Below, piece by piece: positions 48,097 through 53,039 of a stretch of 53,039 nt of DNA. The stretch is taken from positions 1-53,039 of the forward strand of contig JAPTVL010000187.1 of assembly GCA_028065725.1 (NCBI GenBank). Direction: 5' to 3'. The notes under the pieces were generated by a model. That model worked only from the letters and a program-made list of their open reading frames with translations, searched no databases and was not told the DNA's origin. A program made the position numbers and the translations under genes. This DNA comes from Betaproteobacteria bacterium. Lineage in GTDB: Bacteria > Pseudomonadota > Gammaproteobacteria > Burkholderiales > Rhodocyclaceae. The number at the start of each line of letters is the position of its first letter. Position 1 is the first letter of the stretch.

Positions 48097-48990
48097 TTAC
48101 GCTTCGCCGAAGGCGCGCATCATCCGAGCAACGCCTTCATAGAGTGCAGGGCTTCCTGTAGTGAAGCCATCCAGATGCAGGTGTTCGAGCAGGCGACGTC
48201 CGGCACCGGTCTTGGCCATATCAAGCAGATGGCGCTGCATGAGTTGAAAGTCGGCAGCATTAACCGAGCGATGGCTAACGAAGGGAGGGAAACCGTATTC
48301 CGGTGAGCGCCAGACCACGCGAGTGCGTGCCGCCAGTGCCGGTTCGACATGTGCCAGCGTATCCCAGATGTAGCTGTCCACCGCGCCGCCGCGTGCCAAG
48401 CCGCTCGCCACCGCCTCGACCACCTTGCGGTGCGACCAGGTAAAGAATGTCTTGCGAAAATACGTTGCTGGGTCGCGCCCCAACTGACGGATTTCAAACC
48501 GTGGCGACAAATAACCGGTATTTGAATACGGGTCGGCATAGGCAAACACGCTTCCGGCCAGATCAGCTATCGATCTGACCTCGGCATTGTCCTTGCGCAC
48601 GATCAGGTAGGAGCGGTAATGCGGGCGTCCTTGGTAGAGCGGTACCGCCAGAAGGCGTACCTCCTGCTTTAGATGCAGGTAGGGATAGTCGCAGATCCAA
48701 GCGAATTCCAGTTTCTCAAGCCGCAGTAAGTCCATGGTCTCGCGATAGCTGTCGCGCTGCACGAATTCCACCGGCCGCTGCAGCGAGGCCGCCATGAATT
48801 CGCGCCACTCGGCGAGTAAGCTGTGCTGGTCATGGAGGAAGGCCGGCGTCATTCCGACACGCACTTTGCCGCCCGCAGCTTGTGATTTGCGCGTGAGCCC
48901 GATCAGCCCAACCCCGACGAGACAGCCGCTGACAATCAGCCTGCGACGCCGGTTACGACTTGGTAACGCGATTGCAGTCTCCAGATGCAT
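48097..48990 (-). CDS. arxX: Periplasmic PhnD-like substrate-binding protein, ArxX-like
   Basis: A 297-residue exported protein of the phosphate/phosphonate (PhnD) binding-protein family: KVRVGMTPAFLHDQHSLLAE, ICDYPYLHLKQEVRLLAVPL, RSIADLAGSVFAYADPYSNT, GAVDSYIWDTLAHVEPALAA. The N-terminus NRRRRLIVSGCLVGVGLIGL looks like a TAT or Sec signal. No ABC transporter genes are near, so a sensory role with the kinase is more likely than uptake. An oxyanion such as arsenite or arsenate would be the logical ligand, by analogy with ArxX; this is inference. TGGAG stands 5 bases before the ATG. Confidence 0.83.
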   Translation of the reverse strand: MHLETAIALPSRNRRRRLIVSGCLVGVGLIGLTRKSQAAGGKVRVGMTPAFLHDQHSLLAEWREFMAASLQRPVEFVQRDSYRETMDLLRLEKLEFAWICDYPYLHLKQEVRLLAVPLYQGRPHYRSYLIVRKDNAEVRSIADLAGSVFAYADPYSNTGYLSPRFEIRQLGRDPATYFRKTFFTWSHRKVVEAVASGLARGGAVDSYIWDTLAHVEPALAARTRVVWRSPEYGFPPFVSHRSVNAADFQLMQRHLLDMAKTGAGRRLLEHLHLDGFTTGSPALYEGVARMMRAFGEA

Positions 48991-49003
48991 GATTCTCCAG
49001 CCT

Positions 49004-49019
49004 GTTACGGTGCGGTAAC
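49004..49019. promoter_or_regulatory. Dyad GTTAC-N6-GTAAC, copy 1 (candidate enhancer)
   Basis: GTTAC (49004-49008) and GTAAC (49015-49019) flank GGTGCG, 14 bases from the arxX start codon. Its centre is about 109 bases upstream of the -12 element at 49117-49121, the usual spacing for an NtrC-type enhancer. Confidence 0.5.
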
Positions 49020-49105
49020 TATATTACTCCAATTTATTCCCTTTGAGCCATCGACCGCTGCGACGTCTGATCGCAATCCACTGAAAGCACAGTGTTTAAT
49101 TACAT

Positions 49106-49121
49106 TGGCACGATTCTCGCG
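49106..49121 (+). promoter_or_regulatory. Candidate sigma-54 promoter (-24/-12)
   Basis: TGGCACG-ATTC-TCGCG keeps the full -24 box and the exact GG-N10-GC spacing. The -12 box TCGC differs from TTGC at one base. It points towards arxA, with a start near 49132. The sigma-54 regulator gene of the same cluster makes this site meaningful. Confidence 0.5.
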
Positions 49122-49313
49122 AATGGAAAGACAACCTGATGCGCAGATAACAAACGTGAAACTCCTGTCTCCCAACCAGATTCACCCGCTTAACGCTTAC
49201 AACGCGGCGCAAACCCTGCTGCACGCTGCCCTGCGCCGCAAGCTCCGGCTCCAGTCCATGCGATCTGTCGACGCAGCTATTGCGAGGGAAATCTTGGGGA
49301 CCATCGACTACAG

Positions 49314-49329
49314 GTTACCGAAAGGTAAC
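49314..49329. promoter_or_regulatory. Perfect dyad GTTACC-GAAA-GGTAAC, copy 2
   Basis: A perfect 16-base palindrome with the same half-site and spacing as the dyad at 49004-49019. It lies about 145 bases upstream of the start predicted for the FNR-type promoter. Candidate binding site for the cluster's response regulator. Confidence 0.5.
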
Positions 49330-49411
49330 TTTACGACGCCAGTTGATGCGAGATATTCGGCAGGGCCAGTAGGCCAGCAATCAAGACATTTGTCATGTTA
49401 TGTGCTGAGCA

Positions 49412-49425
49412 TTGATGCAGATCAA
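49412..49425 (+). promoter_or_regulatory. FNR/Anr box upstream of arxA
   Basis: TTGAT-GCAG-ATCAA matches the FNR/Anr consensus without a mismatch. A -10-like TACAGT at 49447-49452 would give a start near 49459-49460, placing the box centre at about -41, as in class II activation. This predicts induction without oxygen, in keeping with an anaerobic enzyme. Confidence 0.7.
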
Positions 49426-49617
49426 GAGACGGATCCGGAAGCTAATTACAGTGCCGCGACCAAGCGAAGTGGTAGCAAAAGACAAGTTGCACAGACCCTG
49501 GCCGGTGCGGCAAACCGCGCGCTCAAATGCGTGGTGGAGTAGGGCAAGACCATGCTGACGCTGACGATCCGGCAACGAGTTTCTCAAATTGATTGAATTT
49601 CGATACAGGAGGTAGTC

Positions 49618-52173
49618 ATGAAATTGACCAGACGTGAATTTATCAGGGCGTCCGCTGCGTCCGCTGCCTGGATGCTCGGTGGCAGTGCAATGGCGGCGGC
49701 CCAGGAGAAGGCCAAGGCCAAGCCCATGCCGTTCAAGAATGCGCTGATCCCGCGTAAGGCCCGGCCCAGTACGCCGGCCAAGGGCGAATGGGTGGCCAGC
49801 ACCTGCCAGGGCTGCACCCAGTGGTGCGCGATCCAGCTGTTCGTCAGCGGAGGCCGCGTCACGCGCGTGCGCGGCAACGAGATTTCGAAGAGCAACCACG
49901 GTTACGTCTGCCCGCGCGGCCATATGATCACGCAGCAGACCTACGATCCGGACCGCGTCAAGGTGCCCATGAAGCGCACCAACCCTCTCAAGGGGCGCGG
50001 CATCGATCCGAAGTTCGTGCCGATCTCCTGGGACGAGGCCATGAACATCGTCGCCGACAAGATGATGGAACTGCGCCAGGCCGGCGAACCGGAAAAGCTG
50101 ATGTACCTGCGCGGCCGTTACGGACCGATTTCGCAGGAACTGCTTTATGGCACGCTGCCGAAGGTTTTCGGCACCGGCAACTACTTCTCGCACAGCGCGA
50201 TCTGCGCCGAGGCCGAGAAGATGGGTCCGCGCCTGACGCAGGGTTTTGCCGGCTACCGCGACTACGACCTGGAGAAGACCAACTGCCTGGTGGTCTGGGG
50301 CTGCGATCCGCTGGCCTCGAATCGTCAAGTACCGAATACCATCCACCGCTTCCATGAAATCGTTGCCCGCGGCACCGTGATTACGGTTGACCCGCGTCTG
50401 TCAAATTCCGCCGCCAAGTCCCACGAATGGCTGCCGGTGCTGCCTGGCACCGACGGCGCGCTGGCTGGTGCGATCGCCCATGTGATCCTAACCGAAGCTA
50501 CCTGGAGCCGCGAATTTGTTGGCGACTTCAAGGATGGCAAGAACCTCTTCATCGCCGGTGCAACAGTTGCCGAAGACGCCTTCGTCGAGAAAGAAACCTC
50601 GGGCCTAGTCAAGTGGTGGAACTTGGAACTGAAGGACCGCACTCCGGCCTTCGCCGCCAAGGAAACCGGCATTCCCGCCGACCAGATCGTCCGCGTCGCC
50701 CGCGCCATGGCCAAGTCAGGACCCAACACCGCCGTCTGGATGGGCCCCGGCGCGGCGATGTGGCCGCGCGGCACCTACGCCGCCATGGCCGTATATGCGC
50801 TGAACGGCCTGCTCGGCTCGATCGACATCGTCGTTCAGGAAGGTGGCAGCGGACCCAAGCTGAACAAGTTCCCCAGCACCGAGAAGTTCATCGACGAAGT
50901 GGCCAAAAAGGGCTACAAGAACCATGACACCAACCGCAGGGGCAGCAAGGAGTTGCCAGCCTTCCAGACCGCGGCCGTCAATGACGTGCCCAACATGTTG
51001 CTGAAGAACCCCGGTGCGACCAAGGTTCTGCTGGCCTCGTGGAACAACTTCAACCACTCCTGCACCGGCGCTGACCGCTGGAACCAGGTGCTGGCCAAAG
51101 TTCCGTTCTTCGCCCACATGGTCACCAACCCGTCAGAAATGACACAGTTTGCCGACATCGTGCTGCCCTCGACCTTCAATTCGTCCGAGGGATGGAATAT
51201 CGTCACCAACGGCAGCAACGGCTATACCTATGCCTCGATCCAGCAAAGCCCGATCAAGCGCGTGTTCGATGTCAAGCAGGAAGAAACCGAAGTCATGTGG
51301 CTGCTGGGGCAGAAGCTGAAGGCCAAGGGCTTCCCCAATCTGGCCGACTACTACGACACGATCAAGGACCCGGAGACAGGAAAGTCGGCGAGTAGCGAGT
51401 TGGAGTTCGCCGAACTCGTCACCAAGTTCATCAGCGCGCCGATCTGGGATGGCAAGGAAGAACAGAAGGGCGATGCGCCGATCAAGGGCTGGGCCGCGTT
51501 CAAGGCCAAGGGCATGTTCCACGGCCCGCGCTACACGCTGAAGAAGGGCTGGGGTGGCAAGTTCAAGAGCGAGACCAAGAAGTTCGAGTTCTACAGCGCG
51601 ACGCTGAAGAAACTACTGGACGCCCACGCCAAGAAGCACGAGACCACAGTCGACGACATCCTCGCCGTCAGCGGTTACACCGCCAAGGGCGAACTGGCCT
51701 TCGTGCCGCACTACGAGGTGCCCAAGCGTCATGGCAGCGTGGAAGACTACCCCTTCACCTTCATCGATTACAAGTCGCGCCTGAACCGCGAAGGCCGCTC
51801 GCAAAACCTGCCTTGGTACCACGAGTTCAAGAAGGTCGACCCGGGTGACGTGTCATGGGGCGACGTGGTCAAGATGAATCCGGCTGATGGCGCCAAGTTG
51901 GGGCTGAAGACCGGCGACATGGTGAAAGTGGCGTCGCAGGCGGGGACCATCACTGTCGAACTCAAGCTCTGGGAAGGTGTGCGTCCCGGCACCGTGGCCA
52001 AGTGCTACGGTCAGGGCCACTGGGCCTACGGTCGTATCGCCACCAAGGACTACGCCAAGGCAGTTCCTTTGGGTGGTAACAACAACGAGATCCTGGTCGA
52101 TGACTATGACCGCCTGAGCGGCGCCACGGCGCGCAACGGTGGCTTCACCGGCGTGCGGATCACCAAGGCCTGA
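49618..52173 (+). CDS. arxA: Molybdopterin oxidoreductase of the ArrA/ArxA clade, probable anaerobic arsenite oxidase ArxA
   Basis: A catalytic subunit of 851 residues. It starts with a TAT signal (LTRREFIRASAASAAWMLGG), so it is exported folded to the periplasm. The [4Fe-4S] ligands are Cys63, 66, 70 and 98, spaced C-x2-C-x3-C-x27-C as in ArrA and ArxA. The probable molybdenum ligand is Cys196 in SHSAICAEAEKMG; MYLRGRYGPISQELLYG precedes it. The C-terminal cofactor-binding domain includes KCYGQGHWAYG. ArrA (arsenate reductase) and ArxA (arsenite oxidase) are close relatives. The arxXSR-type regulators favour ArxA, but a polysulfide-like or antimony substrate remains possible. AGGAGG lies 6 bases before the ATG. 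arxB follows by 23 bases. Confidence 0.8.
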   Translation: MKLTRREFIRASAASAAWMLGGSAMAAAQEKAKAKPMPFKNALIPRKARPSTPAKGEWVASTCQGCTQWCAIQLFVSGGRVTRVRGNEISKSNHGYVCPRGHMITQQTYDPDRVKVPMKRTNPLKGRGIDPKFVPISWDEAMNIVADKMMELRQAGEPEKLMYLRGRYGPISQELLYGTLPKVFGTGNYFSHSAICAEAEKMGPRLTQGFAGYRDYDLEKTNCLVVWGCDPLASNRQVPNTIHRFHEIVARGTVITVDPRLSNSAAKSHEWLPVLPGTDGALAGAIAHVILTEATWSREFVGDFKDGKNLFIAGATVAEDAFVEKETSGLVKWWNLELKDRTPAFAAKETGIPADQIVRVARAMAKSGPNTAVWMGPGAAMWPRGTYAAMAVYALNGLLGSIDIVVQEGGSGPKLNKFPSTEKFIDEVAKKGYKNHDTNRRGSKELPAFQTAAVNDVPNMLLKNPGATKVLLASWNNFNHSCTGADRWNQVLAKVPFFAHMVTNPSEMTQFADIVLPSTFNSSEGWNIVTNGSNGYTYASIQQSPIKRVFDVKQEETEVMWLLGQKLKAKGFPNLADYYDTIKDPETGKSASSELEFAELVTKFISAPIWDGKEEQKGDAPIKGWAAFKAKGMFHGPRYTLKKGWGGKFKSETKKFEFYSATLKKLLDAHAKKHETTVDDILAVSGYTAKGELAFVPHYEVPKRHGSVEDYPFTFIDYKSRLNREGRSQNLPWYHEFKKVDPGDVSWGDVVKMNPADGAKLGLKTGDMVKVASQAGTITVELKLWEGVRPGTVAKCYGQGHWAYGRIATKDYAKAVPLGGNNNEILVDDYDRLSGATARNGGFTGVRITKA

Positions 52174-52196
52174 GCGCCGACGATAAGGAGAATATG

Positions 52197-52997
52197 ATGA
52201 AACTCGGAATGGTTATCGATCTGTCGAGGTGTGTAGGCTGCGGCGCTTGTGCTTTTGCCTGTAAGACCGAAAACAACACGCGCAACCGCGCCAACGGCCA
52301 AAGCCATAACTGGGCCGACTTCCTGATGCACAGCGAGGGCACGTTCCCGAACACCAAGCACTTCGTGATCCCGGTGCTGTGCAACCACTGCGACGAGCCG
52401 CCCTGCATCAAGATCTGCCCGGGCAATCCGGAAAAGGCCGGCAAGGGCAAGCCCTACAAGGCCTTGTTCAAGACGCCGGAAGGCATCACGATGCACAATC
52501 CTGAACTATGCGTCGGTTGCGGTGACTGCCAGACCAAGAACGGCTGCCCCTACAGCCACGAGAAGCTCGACGCGAAGAGCCTCAATGGCGAGACCTACAG
52601 CGTGATCAGCCTGAATGCCGCGGAAGACGAGCCGCAACCCTTCTGGGCGGACAAGTCTTCGGCGATTCCGGGATGCACGTCTTCCGGCGCCGAGGTGTCG
52701 GCCAGGGCCGGCGCCCGGATTCCGGCTTTGAACGCATGGGTGGGTGGCGAAACGCAGGCGATTCGTTCGGATGACGTGGTCGAGAAGTGCACCTTCTGCT
52801 ATCACCGCGTGAGCAACGGTCTGCAGCCGGCCTGCGTTGAGGTCTGCCCGTCCCAGGCGCGCATCTTCGGCGACCAGCAGGATCCGAACAGCCAGATATC
52901 GCAGATCCTGAAGAAGGAAAAGTCCTTCCGCCTGCAGGAAGAAAAAGGGACCAAGCCCAATGTGCACTACGTCGGCAAGTACAGCCCGCGCGCCTGA
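52197..52997 (+). CDS. arxB: Four-cluster ferredoxin subunit, ArxB/ArrB-like
   Basis: A 266-residue iron-sulfur protein of the DmsB/NrfC type. It has four cysteine clusters: CVGCGACAFAC near 11, LCNHCDEPPCIKIC near 62, CVGCGDCQTKNGC near 102, and VEKCTFCYHRVSNGLQPAC near 197. It takes electrons from, or gives them to, the molybdenum subunit. The ATG at 52197 is preferred to 52194 because GGAG then sits 6 bases upstream. A membrane anchor (arxC) and chaperone (arxD) would be expected next but lie beyond the window end, if present. An upstream arxB' as in some arx operons is absent. Confidence 0.87.
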   Translation: MKLGMVIDLSRCVGCGACAFACKTENNTRNRANGQSHNWADFLMHSEGTFPNTKHFVIPVLCNHCDEPPCIKICPGNPEKAGKGKPYKALFKTPEGITMHNPELCVGCGDCQTKNGCPYSHEKLDAKSLNGETYSVISLNAAEDEPQPFWADKSSAIPGCTSSGAEVSARAGARIPALNAWVGGETQAIRSDDVVEKCTFCYHRVSNGLQPACVEVCPSQARIFGDQQDPNSQISQILKKEKSFRLQEEKGTKPNVHYVGKYSPRA

Positions 52998-53008
52998 AAT
53001 AGAATCGG

Positions 53009-53030
53009 GGGCCGGCTCATGCCGGCCCTT
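53009..53030 (+). terminator. GC-rich hairpin after arxB at the contig end
   Basis: GGGCCGGC (53009-53016) and GCCGGCCC (53021-53028) form a perfect eight-base stem with loop TCAT, 11 bases after the arxB stop. Only two T residues follow before the sequence changes to an adapter-like end. It could be a terminator whose T-tract was lost, or a processing hairpin before arxC. Confidence 0.5.
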
Positions 53031-53039
53031 AGATCGGAA
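53031..53039. other. Adapter-like sequence at the contig end
   Basis: The last nine bases, AGATCGGAA, equal the first nine bases of the Illumina TruSeq adapter (which continues GAGC). They directly follow a strong hairpin. This is probably untrimmed adapter and not genomic DNA. Confidence 0.75.

Larger units (their letters stand above)
48991..49617. other. 627-base divergent regulatory region between arxX and arxA
   Basis: No convincing gene is present; the open frame at 49123-49542 lacks a ribosome site and resembles nothing known. The stretch is AT-richer than its flanks and holds two GTTAC-N6-GTAAC dyads, a sigma-54-type promoter and a perfect FNR/Anr box, listed separately. Leader RNA before arxA would be about 158 or 485 bases depending on the promoter used. 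Confidence 0.7.

Noticed and set aside
33016..49000. A second copy of the tmRNA 3' end as right attachment site of the ssrA island
   Set aside because: No convincing repeat of the last 20 bases of ssrA was noticed up to the arx genes, so the right border is only estimated from gene content.
48985..49542. 185-residue frame in the arxX-arxA gap
   Set aside because: No ribosome site and no recognisable motif, and it overlaps clear regulatory sites. A small RNA or peptide is not ruled out, but a gene is not claimed.
49393..50355. 320-residue minus-strand frame opposite the start of arxA
   Set aside because: Antisense shadow of the TAT signal and iron-sulfur region; no motif.

Overview
The window looks like one contig of a betaproteobacterium, probably Rhodocyclales or a close relative. 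Three things point there: the gene order ompA-ubiG-gph // gyrA-serC-serA-pheA-hisC-tyrA-aroA/cmk-rpsA-ihfB-lapA-lapB-ugd-hldE-hldD-cysM, a tmRNA whose tag reads ANDERFALAA, and fused AroA and cytidylate kinase. Its left end cuts an integrase gene. Its right end stops at a hairpin followed by nine bases that match the start of the Illumina TruSeq adapter, so both edges are probably assembly edges.

Layout. 1-480: start of a tyrosine integrase and its repeat-rich promoter side, abutting the 3' end of guaA, a known island insertion site. 480-32,600: ordinary chromosome: guaA, guaB, rnfH and ratA opposite smpB, a Bcr/CflA exporter, a methyltransferase and a NYN/LOTUS protein, recQ, a nitronate monooxygenase-like gene, then a long leftward block for cysteine, LPS heptose, UDP-glucuronate, LPS control, ribosomal protein S1, aromatic amino acid and serine synthesis, and gyrA. 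Opposite gyrA lie a TRZ/ATZ-type deaminase, an OmpA-like protein, ubiG and gph. 32,653-33,015: tmRNA (ssrA).

33,016 to about 45,300: an accessory island attached to the 3' end of ssrA and visibly more AT-rich. It holds an HTH-fused MNT nucleotidyltransferase with a HEPN partner, then a reduced F-type/MOBH conjugation cluster related in content to SXT/R391 elements (S26 peptidase, TraI, TraW, TraU, TrbC and a TraN in two reading frames). FlhC/FlhD-like activators (SetC/SetD type) stand divergent to a short Xre-type repressor. TraD, TraC, TraB, TraK, TraE, TraL, TraV, TraA, TraF, TraH, TraG and an integrase are absent, so the element is probably a relic.

45,309-52,997: an anaerobic respiration module. 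A sigma-54 response regulator, a histidine kinase and a periplasmic PhnD-like protein run leftward. A TAT-exported molybdenum enzyme of the ArrA/ArxA clade and its four-cluster ferredoxin subunit run rightward. This matches the arxRSX / arxAB arrangement of anaerobic arsenite oxidation. The 627-base divergent region contains a perfect FNR/Anr box, two GTTAC-N6-GTAAC dyads and a near-consensus sigma-54 promoter. The cluster is cut by the contig end before any membrane anchor gene.

The most rewarding parts are the wiring of the arx-like promoter region, the HTH-MNT/HEPN pair with its 21-base direct repeats over the start codon, and the reduced conjugation element with its split TraN and FlhDC-like switch. 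All family calls come from reading motifs by eye; no database search was run.
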